DNA of 64,000 bases. Origin: Adineta vaga. Its lineage: Eukaryota; Rotifera. The position numbers and the translations under genes are program-made. The notes beneath the pieces are model-generated. The model made no database searches, had not been told where the DNA came from, and saw only the letters and a list, made by a program, of their open reading frames with translations. Location: the NCBI GenBank assembly GCA_021613535.1, contig CP075497.1:5146001-5210000 (forward strand), given 5' to 3'. This document shows positions 39,145 to 50,856 of the stretch, in pieces. The first letter of the stretch is position 1; each line of letters opens with the position of its first letter.

Positions 39145-40134
39145 ATACAATAGAGAACTGATGAAGTTTTATTTTAAAAGAACATTCATTCATTCATTCT
39201 TATTTTTAATGGAAAAATCTTTCTATGTAAGAACTACGAATTGTATTCATAAGACAGATGTATTCTTCTCGTTCTCAAATAGAAACGTGTCATCTATCAA
39301 ATAACCTTCGAGAATAGATCTAGTTTCTGCAAATAATCCGAAGACAGGAAAGCATTTTATTTAAACAGATAAAATTCAATAATAATCAGAGGAGAAAAAG
39401 TTCGATTTACGATAGAATACGAGAGAAATTCATTATTCAATCTGCCTGTTAGATTAACATTTAGGAACAATCGATAATCTCAGCTCTATTTAAAGAAGTG
39501 ACAGCAACCAAAAACGTACCTATAAATCGAAGTGGTCGATCATTTGATTGTGCCATTATATTATTAATAAGAAACTATCTAAAATCTAAAGATAAATATT
39601 ATTTTCGTTTGTTTTGTTATTTTTATCGTTCACGCGTACAAAAACGAAAAGAGTTAGAGAAGAATAGGAATCAAACAAAATGAATTAGAAGAAAGATCGT
39701 AGAAAGAAAAACGCATAACTTTGTTATAGATATACCAGCACGAAAAAAAAACGCAAACCAAACAGTAACCAATGAATAAGTAACTAAACATATGTATCAT
39801 GCGTATGAATTGATAGTATTAAAGATGAAAAGAGAGAAAAAAAAAGAAAATGAAAACTGTTTTCATAGCGATATACATCGTGTAAATGTAAATAAAAAAA
39901 ATTATTGCAACAAAAAGAAAAAGAAACAACGCACACGCACACACACGTATTTGTATATATATAATATATATAGTAATAAAGAGATCTTATAGATCTGACA
40001 GAACTACGATGATCGAAATAAATAAGCTTAGCAATTCGATGGGAGAAGACATGTGTTAAATGTGGAGATTCGTTGAGAAAGGAATGTGATGGATTATAAG
40101 AAAGATAGATAATTGAGCAAATAGATACAGATGA
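39145..40134. other. spacer between convergent genes
   Basis: A-rich 1 kb with 3' UTRs of the previous gene and of CCNY. Contains an AC/TA simple run near 39935-39975. ORFs here are low-complexity. Confidence 0.4.
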
Positions 40135-41921
40135 TTAGGATAGAATAAGAAGAGATTTGCGTGGTGAATGGATAAATTCAACACTTGCTGATCGACGTAA
40201 TGAGAGAAGTGGTCCAATTGATTTATGATGGGACGGCTTTTGATGGAGGTTTGTAGATGTTTGAGATGGATTTGAACTTATTATTGAATCAGATAACGGT
40301 TGTTGAAGACGATTATTGGTAAGTGATAAAGCCTGAAATGAATATTTAATTGTAGTTGCTTTTCTTTCTTATTCATTAAAAAAAGGAAAAAATTCATTTA
40401 CTTCGAGTTTGATTGCTTTTTCTTTTGTGAGTAATTCATCTGGAAATGAGATTTGATTTTCTTTGGCTATTTGTCGTAAATCAAAATAATATTTTGCGTA
40501 GATTGATGAAGCAACATCAACATTGAATTGGAAGAACTTGAATATATTCACGTTCTAATTCATTCCTACAAAAAAAAGAAGAAGCAATCATATTGATTCT
40601 CTTTTTCTCAATTAAAATATACTTACATATCATTAACAGTAATTTCCTTTAGAATTTGACAAAAATCAACATTCCATACGGCTTGATCATCCCATACTTT
40701 TGATGCTAACATAATAGCACCTACAGATAACATAAATTAATTCAAAATATTTATATCATAGATTACTAACCAAGTACCAGACGTTTCCAATTTATTGGAC
40801 ATAAATCAAGTTCACCATAACTGAGAAAACGTTCCAAATAAATCTTCAAAGTAAAGAAGAAAACTACATATCGAATGAAATCTCCATAACAAATATTTAC
40901 CAATGTTACAATCGCACATTCAGCGGTTAATTGTGCAGCAGTAAAAAGATTTCGCATGAAACGATAGATGATTTTTTGATCTGGTGTTTGTTTATCATAA
41001 TCATCTGGTAAGAGATCTTTCTATAGAACAGAAATAACACGAAAACAAGAAAAAGGTCAGTTTAATGTAAAATATGAATAACATACACTTAATGGATGAA
41101 GTTTTTCATCAAATATACTCATTGATTTATTTGCTTTTCGATGTAGAATATGTGAATGTATAGCAATACTAACACATTTGATCATAGCTCTTAAATTTGG
41201 TTGAGAAACAGTTGAATCATCTACATAAATAGTTGAACATGAATTTGAATGTTTATGTAATTTAGTTGCATTGATTGAACGATTTTGATCCGTTTGATTT
41301 CGTGGTCGACTTGGTGAAACGGATGATGAAGCAATCAAAGGTGCTCTGTATGGTTTTGCACTAGTTGATACATTTGGATCTAAAGTTTGATTATTGGTTG
41401 CACTAGATGATTTTAATACTATATCATCTGAATTTGTCTAAAAATAGAAAGATTATTGAAAGATTAGGATAAATGTCATTGAAAATTACCACAGGTGGAA
41501 ATGGTGGATATTCTGGTTGTGTTGTTTCTTTCGTTGGATCTATTTTTACAAATGAAACTATGAAAGTATCTATGTAGTGAAATAATGAACTCACGTAAAA
41601 TCGATCGAAATATTGTCGATGTTGTAGGATTATCCGATGGAGCAAGTTCATCATCAACATCTAAAAATCGATGATTATAATTGATTATATTAACTTTTTG
41701 TTTTGAACATACTTATTCCATAGATATCCGAAACATGAATTCCACCATTATCATAAGCTTTAGGAGATAATTCATTTACACGCGTCGTTGAATAATTTTC
41801 GCTAATTGGATAGAAAAAAAAACAGAATATTAAATGAAGACACCTATTTATTTTGATTTTACTTGTATTTATGCGATGTTTTATCACAACAAGAACAGCA
41901 GCAACTGATGATGGCACCCAT
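40135..41921 (-). CDS. CCNY: cyclin Y, with one frame-breaking base in the cyclin box
   Basis: Membrane-tethered cyclin that activates CDK14/16 and Wnt receptor phosphorylation. Minus-strand exons: 41921-41863, 41801-41713, 41660-41595, 41557-41490, 41437-41087, 41020-40901, 40843-40771, 40720-40627, 40565-40402, 40332-40135. [12 protein letters not shown] gives Gly2 myristoylation and palmitoylation cysteines. Family segments: [107 protein letters not shown], and LRRSASVEF at the C terminus. In exon 40565-40402 the frame breaks between EREYIQ and FQFNVDVA; one extra base near 40537 explains it, as the exon is one base longer than phase requires. It is a sequencing error or real damage. Confidence 0.9.
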
Positions 41922-42593
41922 CGTTGAGCATATTATTAATTATTACTATGTCCAATATAGGCCATGATTTCTATTGATTTTCTAGATGTAAATATAAACA
42001 AATATAGATTTTGATATCAACTGAATGGTAATAGAGAAGAACTATGATTCATTGATAAACGATGGATTGTTAAAAAAGAAATCCTCTCAAAATTCAAAAG
42101 AAAACATTTTCATGCAATCAATCAAATTTTCATCATATATTTTCGATGAAAATTTCTCTTCTACTTTCAAATTAATTGTTTGTTAATTGAAATTTATTAC
42201 AGATGGCGTTAGTCATCATTTCGCACATTTATACTCTTCAATTTAATCTAGGAAAAATTCATTTCCTTTTATTACTTCTTGATATAAAATGATTGATGGA
42301 TAAAATATCCACCTCTATGTAAGAACGAATGACCTTCAAACCTTATATTTCCAAATATTTCTTCGTTTGATCGAATAGTACAACTACTCTTACATACGAA
42401 AATTATTCATCATAGGTACTTCATAAAGAAAAGTGAGCATCCGATAGTCATACACAATATTTTTTTCGCTTTCCTCTTCATGGCTCAGTGCCTTTGGTTA
42501 TTTTCATTTTGTCATTACGTATCTCTCATTTACCTTTACTTCTCTATATCTCACAGAATTTATCAATAAAAAAATCGATCATATAGGCAAACC
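41922..42593. promoter_or_regulatory. divergent promoter, CCNY / Ly6-like gene
   Basis: About 670 bp, AT-rich, between genes transcribed away from each other. ATATAG ends 7 nt before the Ly6-like ATG. No other gene seen. Confidence 0.45.
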
Positions 42594-43155
42594 ATGCAAT
42601 ATTGGATTCTTTCGTTCGTTATTTTAATTTTATTAAGTAAGTGTATAACAAAATGAATCACAAATGAATACAATTTTTTCATTCAAATTTAGTTCCATAT
42701 GTAACAAGTTTAAAATGTTACGTTTGCAATTCAAATGAAGATCCCGCTTGTGATTTTGATGATCAACTAAGTAATTTTGCCAAGCAATGTCCTGAAAAGG
42801 AAGATCCATATTGTCGAAAAATCTCCCAAAAAGGTGAACAAAAAAATTCTAAAATCTAATTCTAAACTCTTTTCTTTTATAGTTGATGGATACATGAGTA
42901 TTATACGAGCATGTGGTTCTAAAATTGGATCAAAATTATGTTATAAAACTGCTGGAACACATACTGTATGAAAAATAGTCATATCAATTATATCTATGAC
43001 GTTGTTGTTTGTTTTTCTTTCTTTTACAGGCAAATGTTTGTTCGTGCAATGACGATCTTTGTAATACTGCCGTTACATTTAATGGACCACAACGATTCAT
43101 GACAATTCTTTCATCAGTTGTTGCTATAACAATTACACTGATTCTTCTTCGTTAA
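42594..43155 (+). CDS. Ly6/uPAR (three-finger) GPI-anchored protein
   Basis: Four exons, 42594-42636, 42693-42833, 42883-42965 and 43030-43155, give 130 residues. The N terminus (MQYWILSFVILILL) is a signal peptide. The mature part starts LKCYVCNSNEDPACD and ends VCSCNDDLCNTA, the C-terminal CxCxxDxCN signature of Ly6/three-finger domains. About ten cysteines are spaced for a three-finger fold. A hydrophobic tail (FMTILSSVVAITITLILLR) after a short polar linker suggests a GPI anchor. Family members modulate receptors or channels at the cell surface; the partner here is unknown. Exon boundaries are supported by frame and by Cys spacing. Confidence 0.85.
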
Positions 43156-43396
43156 TTAGTAACAGAAACACATTATGAAATCAATCGAATTTTGTTTAAA
43201 CACCAGTTTTCATAGGACATACATTTCCTCTTCCCCCTTTTTTTCTATTTTTTTTTGATTTGACACTAATTTTTTGTTTGATTGTCTTTATTTTTCATTT
43301 CCTTTTAGTACGAAATTCTTATTATTTTTATTTTTAGAATAGTTTATTCTTTCAGGAATTTTACAAAAGAAAGAATAGATTACATTATTAGTATGT

Positions 43397-44785
43397 TTAG
43401 TATTCAAAGTCTTCATCATATTTTTCATCGTTATTCTGATTAAGAGAATCGAATAATGATGTCGAGACTGGATATCGAAGTATTGCAATACATCCACCGA
43501 AACCAAGTCGAAATTGTTGTCCTTCAGGTGACCGATCGGTAACGATATGTAAACGAATATTCAAGTCTTTATAATGTTCAGTTAGATAATCAATAAAATT
43601 CATTTCATCGATGCATTCGATCTGTTCACGTTCATTTTCTTTTAGATTCATTTTTAATTTCTTTTGTGCTTCTTCTTCATTATTCGCCACGATGACAATG
43701 ATTTCTCCACCACGTTTTTGATAAACATAACGTTTTGTTATTAAATCTTCCCAAATAATAATTCGATCGATTAAACCACTTCCTTCATTAATAATCAATG
43801 AGGTTTCGTCGACACCAATTGCATATGAAACTGTATTGATATCGTTCATTGTTGACGATAAATTGATTTGAGAAAAAATTTCATTAAGTAATTGTCTTTC
43901 TTGTGTTAATTTCATATCAGCAAAGATATCACTACATAAACGAAGTGTTTCTTGTAATCCATTGTCACCACCATAGCTAACATCGATTGTACGAAGAACT
44001 TTATTTTGAATTTGTAAACCAAGAAGTTCACTTTTAATTAATTCATGTTTTAAATTTGCTGAACCACTTAAAATAAACCCATCAACGTTAGTAAGACCAT
44101 GTTGTTGATTGTTTAAAAAGATGGATTTTGCATTTTCAGCGACTTTCGTTAGATAATTATGAATAGCTTCACGACGTAAACGATCGAAACGAAGAGCTGA
44201 TTGTCCACCGCGACCATGTTTTTTAGGTAAACTAATTTGAAAGCGTTTTAAAACTGTTGTACCTTGTTGAGGATCAACTCGAGCAAATAATGATCCATTG
44301 CCATCAATGACTATAATTCCATATCGACGTGAATTGAAATCATTAGCATTATCCATCAATTGTTTTTGGAGAAAATCTGTTATAAAATGTGATTCACATC
44401 GATATAAACCATGTTGTAAAGGTTGTAATGGTTCAATACACATGGAAATTTTACTTTCACGATGTTGTTCTTCATCATAAACAATACCAGAGTACAGAAC
44501 AAGACCATTGGCAGGTAATGTATTTTGTGTGTATAAACGAAGTCGTCCTTGTGCAGATGATAATGCTTGTTGAACATTATGCCGTGTTTGAGATGATTTA
44601 ATACATGATGATAGACCATATTCATCGGTAAGAAGTTTCATTGTTCGTGATAATTGTGATTGAGCTGGAATAATCATGGTTAGTAGAGATGTACCACGAC
44701 CTCGTAATGACGATAAATATTGAATCGTTCGACGAAGTTTCCATTGTTCGATGAGAATATCATCGTTGGGCATTGATGCAGCCAT
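43397..44785 (-). CDS. ETF1: eRF1-like peptide chain release factor, intronless, altered NIKS motif
   Basis: Class I translation release factor family: recognises stop codons and triggers peptide release. Single open frame of 462 residues with no introns, unlike nearly all neighbours. GGQ is intact (KKHGRGGQSALRFDRLR). The GTS motif (RGTSLL), the Glu in TDEYG and the YxCxxxF motif (YRCESHF) are kept. The codon-recognition motif NIKS reads CIKS, in LSSCIKSS instead of TASNIKS. Domain 3 (VDGFILSGSANLKHEL, DVSYGGDNGLQETL, VTDRSPEGQQFRLGFGGCIAILRY) and an acidic tail ending DEKYDEDFEY are present. The sequence is clearly more diverged than an orthologue should be, so this is probably a paralogue or expressed retrocopy; the gene symbol marks the family only. 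Confidence 0.9.
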   Translation of the reverse strand: MAASMPNDDILIEQWKLRRTIQYLSSLRGRGTSLLTMIIPAQSQLSRTMKLLTDEYGLSSCIKSSQTRHNVQQALSSAQGRLRLYTQNTLPANGLVLYSGIVYDEEQHRESKISMCIEPLQPLQHGLYRCESHFITDFLQKQLMDNANDFNSRRYGIIVIDGNGSLFARVDPQQGTTVLKRFQISLPKKHGRGGQSALRFDRLRREAIHNYLTKVAENAKSIFLNNQQHGLTNVDGFILSGSANLKHELIKSELLGLQIQNKVLRTIDVSYGGDNGLQETLRLCSDIFADMKLTQERQLLNEIFSQINLSSTMNDINTVSYAIGVDETSLIINEGSGLIDRIIIWEDLITKRYVYQKRGGEIIVIVANNEEEAQKKLKMNLKENEREQIECIDEMNFIDYLTEHYKDLNIRLHIVTDRSPEGQQFRLGFGGCIAILRYPVSTSLFDSLNQNNDEKYDEDFEY

Positions 44786-45621
44786 TGAAAAATATAATAA
44801 TTCGATTGATAATTTGTTTTATGATGATAGAACTGATGTTCATCATGCTTTTTTATAGTCGAGAATGAGATCAAGGAATCGTTTAGCACGTGGAATGTAA
44901 TAACAAAATTTCAGAGTTTCATAAGGTGAAATACTTATGAAATTCTCATGTTATATACGGTGAAATGTTATTGCGAAATTATCGTAGAGAACAGAACAAA
45001 AGGAAAGAAGAGGAAAGGAAAATATTTTTATGATTAAAATTTATCGTTCTCTTTACCAGCCGAAATAATTGTAGAAAATACTACAAAAGTACAAATCTTG
45101 CTGAGATTTAGGTTCTATGACGATAGATTTAATGAATTTTACTAAATAATTCCACGTGGTCTATCAACTCGAAGATCTTTCTCAATATTCTAAACATTTC
45201 AGTCAAATAGTTTGTAGTAAAAAAAATTCATTTGAAACTTTAATCAATCTTATCTCTAGATAAAAAAAAGTAGATGAGTACCTCTATAGAATTCCGATGT
45301 GTATCAAATATGCCTAAACTTGAAATTTTAACAGTAACAATCATGCCATTTCTTTTCACGGTTCACAAAAACGAAAAAAAAGAAGCTAGCTGCTGTACAG
45401 ACACACATGACGACAACAACAACAACGACGACGACGACAAGGAAATGGGAAAAGACAAAACCAGAAACCTGAGTTAAAAACAAACAAAACACAAGAGCAC
45501 CAACGGAGAAGAAAAAAGGAGAGAGAGAAACAAAACGAAAGGAATGCATTCTCATCATCGCATTAGTTTGTTTTCAAGATATGAAAGACCATAGTGGAGT
45601 AAATTGAATTTGTTCATTCTC
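44786..45621. other. spacer between eRF1-like gene and SALL
   Basis: AT-rich upstream region of the eRF1-like gene and 3' flank of SALL, both on the minus strand. Contains a GAC/AAC triplet tract at about 45410-45440. No gene supported. Confidence 0.45.
45410..45440 (+). repeat. GAC/AAC triplet tract
   Basis: Imperfect run of about ten ACG/ACA triplets in the spacer. Confidence 0.7.
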
Positions 45622-47584
45622 TCAAGATTCACTTTTAATTATTGTTGATGATGGTGATGATGTTATCGGTTTTCCGACATCAGTCATGTCCATTGAATAT
45701 GGATGAAAATCATAACGTCGTCGTTGACGTGCAGCACCTCCACTATTCACCATGGTTGGACTTGCTTGTGTATGATACATATGTGTACCTGTATGAACTT
45801 TTAAATTACCTTTAGTTGTAAATGCTCGACCACAAACCTAGGAAACAAAAATGAAACTTTCTTCCTCGAAATTCATCAAAAAAACAAATCTTACTTCACA
45901 TTTATATGGTTTTTCACCCGTATGTGTTCGATTATGTATTTGTAAAGCTGAAGCAGATGAGAAATTTTTTGAGCAAACATTACAAACATGTTGTAAGATT
46001 GATGAGGATCGTCTTAGATGATTTTTTTCATTCGTTCCTAATGATTCATCTATTAACATTTTCGATGACATTGATAGATCTTCTCCATTATCATTCATAC
46101 CATTATCTTTATGTTCATCATGTACGGATGTATTTGAATTATTCAATGCTGCAGCAGCAGCAAGAAATGGAAATGTACTAGCAGCTAGATTTGGAAAGAA
46201 TTGAGGATTAAATAAATTAAATGGTGATAAATGATTTGTTAAGTTTCCATTTGAATATGTTGATGCTGCAGCTGCTATAGCAGCAGCTAATGAATTGGAA
46301 ATTGCCGAAGATTTTGTATCTTCATCTTCTTCAAGTTCATCATTTTTAACTGATTGACTATCACGCTTTTCATGAGAAGAAAAGAAAAATCAAAATTAAA
46401 TTTCAAAATAATTTTGTTTTTCTACATACTTGAATATCGATTTGTGATTCATCATCTGCACTCGATAATGATCGTTCCGAATCAATTGTACGTAAAGCTT
46501 CTTCAGCTAATGATGCATTATTTGGATCAACTAAGAGTAAAACGAAAAACTGATTTTTTATTTTTATAAGAATAAATTGCTCGTATTTACCAAGATGATC
46601 TTTCAAATGTAAACGTAATTGTTCAATATTATTCAATTGTTTTTGACATATTGAACATCGATTAGATTTAATTAAACCATTATCCTCAGCAAGTCGATGA
46701 ACATTCATATGTGTTTTAAGATTTCCTTTAGTAGAAAATGCTCGAGCACATATTCGACACCGAAATGGTCGTTCACCAGTATGTGTACGATAATGCATTT
46801 TTAATGCACTTTGACATGAAAGTATACGTTTACAAACGACACATTCATTCGAATCACTTTTATTTGTTGTTCGCTCAAGTTGATCAATCATATCTTTTAA
46901 TTTTGCCATATTTGGATCTTCTGGTTCACCTTCATGTTCTTCCATTTGAAATTGAATCGATGATGAAATTGGTTGTTCTTCATCAGATTTAATTGAAGTC
47001 GAAGAAAAATGATCACTTGTAGATAAATCTAATGGTGATGTGACAGATCTTTGATCTTCTTCAGTTTGAATTATTAATCCACCTCGATCTTCTTCGTCAT
47101 CATCATCGTCATCTTCCTCCTCTTCTTCATTATTGTTATTATTGTCACCAATATTGTCGTCGTCATCATCATCATCATTATTGTTTTCAATTGAAATAGT
47201 TGATGTTATTTTGGTTAATTTATCTTGATGTTGTTGAAGATGAACTTTTAAATTTGAACGCGAAGTAAATTTTTGCGAACAAATAGTACATGAATATTGT
47301 TGTGATGAAAGATTTTCTAAGAAGAAAACAAGTTAAAATTCAAAATCTACATAAAGATTTAAAAAAAGTCTACCTTCATTTTCAAATTGATTGTGTTTTT
47401 GTTGATAAACTTTCAAATGGTGTTGAAATTGTTTGATCATTAATGTTTGTAAACGTTGTTGTTCTTGTATAGCTGCTAATTGAATTTTTAATTGAAATAA
47501 TTCCGGATCGAGATTTTCGCCTTTTGAATGGTTCATATTTATATCATGTAATGTTTGCATTCGATTATCATTATCATGTGACAT
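45622..47584 (-). CDS. SALL: spalt-like C2H2 zinc-finger transcription factor
   Basis: Developmental transcription factor of the spalt family. Five minus-strand exons (47584-47374, 47316-46591, 46530-46430, 46365-45895, 45837-45622). The N-terminal part is a Gln-rich helix ([22 protein letters not shown]), the multimerisation-like region of SALL. A single finger follows ([17 protein letters not shown]), then an acidic Asn/Asp/Glu region. The characteristic spalt finger pair with the HTGERPFRC linker comes next ([34 protein letters not shown]), then a further finger ([17 protein letters not shown]). A second spalt pair follows ([31 protein letters not shown]). The finger sequences with TKGNLK are diagnostic. 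An acceptor-like AAAATAG ends one nt before the ATG. Confidence 0.9.
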
Positions 47585-48307
47585 TCTATTTTGAGAAAAA
47601 AGTAAACAAAACAAGAAATTAGTCGAGATGTTTTTTGTCTACCTATTATGAAATATTAACGAATCAATAAAAGAAAACATGAGATGAAAAAAAACAACAA
47701 CAACAATAACGAAAAGACGACGAGGAAAATGAAATGAAGAAAAACTAGAGATAGAGACGCGCGATTATTGTTTATTAGAAACGGCCGTCTACTGCTAGAA
47801 GAAAACAGCTGATCTCTTTTTTTTCTTTTCGAACGAGATATGTATATTATATTATATATAGATATATATATGTATATGAAATCCATATCTCGATTTCACA
47901 CGCACATGGTAAACATTCGAGGACAAATATCAAATTGATTTCAATCAGCTGGATGTGTCAATCTCTATTTTAAACATTTTAGAATATTCTCTTTCTCGAT
48001 CGATCCAATCACTAATACTTACATATTCATTCTGATCAAAATAAATGTTTGCATCGCGCCCCTATTACATTATCTTTTTCTATATACATATACATATATA
48101 TATACACCCAAATCTATCTATCTTATTCCTAATGCATGAATTATATTCAATAAAAACATTGTTGGCTCTTTTTCTTCGCTTTTTTTATATCAATGTTCTC
48201 TATCTATGCACATATTATTTTGATTGCGTGTTTCGCCTTCTAGAACGGGCATATAAACGAACGGACGCAAAGAAACAATAATATCTATGAATATAAGCCA
48301 ACAATCG

Positions 48308-48333
48308 TTTCTTCTTCTTCTTCTTCTTCTTCT
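48308..48333 (+). repeat. CTT triplet microsatellite
   Basis: About eight tandem TTC units. Confidence 0.8.
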
Positions 48334-50035
48334 CTTGTCTCAAACACTCCATCCAACAACGTAGGAAAGTTTGTTTTCGATTAAAATATCGATACACAAA
48401 CGTATCTCGCTTCGCTTAATAATAATAAAGAAAGAGAGAGAGAGAGAGGAAGAAACTACATTGAAAGGAAAGCAAAAAAAAACTAAAGAAGATTAATCAA
48501 CATATAAAATAGATAATAGCAGTCTAATATCTACTAATGCGATATAATACTACAAATGTATACACGTACCCAGACTAGGAGAATTTACTTGAATAGAAAT
48601 CAATGGACAGCAGCAGCAAAGAACATATGAAAAGGAGAAGAAGAGAAAAAAAGAAAGTCGTTTATAGCCATATGCCTTATATTCCAATCGAGCGAATTTA
48701 TGAAAGCAAATATGAGCATACTCTTCATCTCTACAGACATTTATGATTATGGTATTGCAATGAAATGACAACAACGTCGATTGAGAGAAAGATATATATA
48801 TATATAATTCTTCATCATAATAAGACGAGAAAGAAAGATATAGACATAAAGAGAAACTCATAAAAACATATAAATCAGTCAGAAGAGAGATGATAGATAA
48901 TCGATTTATTAAATCATCGAAATATGTTATACATTTCTATGAAAAAAGAAAAACAGTTTTCTTTTTCTTTTTACTTAATATATATATATATAAACGGAAT
49001 TTTAATAAGAAGAAAATTTTTTATGACTGAATTTTTTTTTCCGAGTAAATATATGATATCACTTAATCGGATAAGAGAATTAATAAAATTTTATTGTTAA
49101 ATATTCTCATTGGGAATTCTTACCTTCTTCTTCTTCTTATTCTTTAATATACCAGAGAAAAAAAATCGTATGCTTCTGTCTCTAAATGCTGACTATTCTC
49201 AATAATATTACAATGATCAATATATATATAGTTATTGTTTTTCGAGACGAAGCAAATGCACACGCGAACTATAATCCATGAATAGTGTATGCATGCGCAA
49301 ACGCTAATAATGTTGATACAAGGCTTTATGAATTGATATATACATACACACGTCGTAGCAAAATTGTATTTATATTTTAGTATCATATCTAGTTGAATAT
49401 CTCCTTAAATGTCATCACAATCTTACCTCATTGATGTGCGAAACTCAAATCAATTCTTGTTTTAGATAGAAATGTTAAGTAATTATGTTGAACATACGAA
49501 ATAGAGAGGAGGAGAAGAAGAAAAAGAAGAGGCTCATCATCAAATACAAAAATGAGGGATAAACGAACTAAAATGCTCAGTAAAAGATTAACATGCTTGT
49601 GCACATTATTTGAAAAAGAGAAAAGAAGAGAAAAAAAAATTTCATTCATCGGCTTTTTTTTGTGTCTTGTTAGAAATGCACGTTCTCTGTTTCTTTCTCT
49701 CTCTCTCTCTTTCTTATTTTATATGTTAACAAGCCTTCGAAACGATCATCTTAATCATTATCATTTGTACAAATTCCTAATTATATTTTACTGATGACTT
49801 TGTCCATATGTTGCCGTTTCATAGATATACATGTAGGAAACAGCATGAGCTTCTGTCCCTTCGTTTTTTTTGCGCTTTAAATACATACCCTAATGCGAAA
49901 AAAATTTTCTTCTGAAAATAAAAAGAAGAAATAATCTATTCTCTATCGTATATGTTCGATGGTCAACAATTGTTTTTCCTCCCTCTCTCTCTTTCCTTTT
50001 TCATCGGTCATTTGCAAATCTGTTGCTGCTTCTCA

Positions 50036-50240
50036 TATATATATATATATGCATATATATGTATATATTTTTTAATATTTAAACAAGAAAGCAAGCAACA
50101 GATGTCGATATGTCCAAGAAGGCGACGATAGCCAATGCCGCTTTCGTTTATATAAATATATATATATATATGCGCATAAATCTAATTATAAATAGAGATG
50201 AGATTTGACAACATAAATATATATATATATATATATATAT
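50036..50240 (+). repeat. cluster of TA dinucleotide runs
   Basis: Three TA runs of about 20-35 nt within 200 bp, separated by mixed sequence. Confidence 0.8.
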
Positions 50241-50856
50241 TCAATAATATGATCTTCAATACATATATGTCTGTTTCATCGTATATTGACATTCGCCTTT
50301 TCTGCGTTCTTTTTTATTTACCGATGGCCTTTGGACGAAGTATATAGAAGAGAAAGAAAAAGATTAATTAGAATGAAGATAGAGATTAATATTTGCGCGT
50401 GCTTGCTTCTACTTTGACAAATCATAATTCATGTTTAATTCAATAAAGGTCATTGCTGTGTATGTATGTTTAAATAAAATGCAAAATAGCTCAATGAACT
50501 TCAGGTCATTTTATCGATAAAATCACAATTGATGACTAATGTACTGAAGTCAGATTGACTCATCTCATACACTTGATGTTATTGAGTTGAAGTGATGAAA
50601 TCTACAAACGCAGTTTGTTTTTGCACAAAAACATTCCTATTCATTACCTTAAGAAAATATGCGTATTACTTTGTAAATACACAGATATCTGATGTAATTG
50701 TTATTCATCGGTATGTCGCGTGTGATTAAACTTGTTGTTTTCTTCACGCTGACAAGATGTCGAGTAACCAAAAGAAACGAACGAAAAAAAACAATATAAA
50801 ATGTACGACAATTTTTATACTGTATTAGTTTCTTTTTGTAATTTACAATAAATCTT

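Larger units (their letters stand above)
47585..50856. other. 3.3 kb gene-free region upstream of SALL, rich in simple repeats
   Basis: No coding exon supported on either strand; ORFs are short and low-complexity. It holds TA runs (about 48797, 48976, 50036-50070, 50151-50172, 50215-50240), a CTT-triplet run (about 48308-48333), GA and CT runs (48433-48450, 49697-49712). Being the longest spacer near a developmental regulator, it may carry SALL enhancers (inference). Confidence 0.5.
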
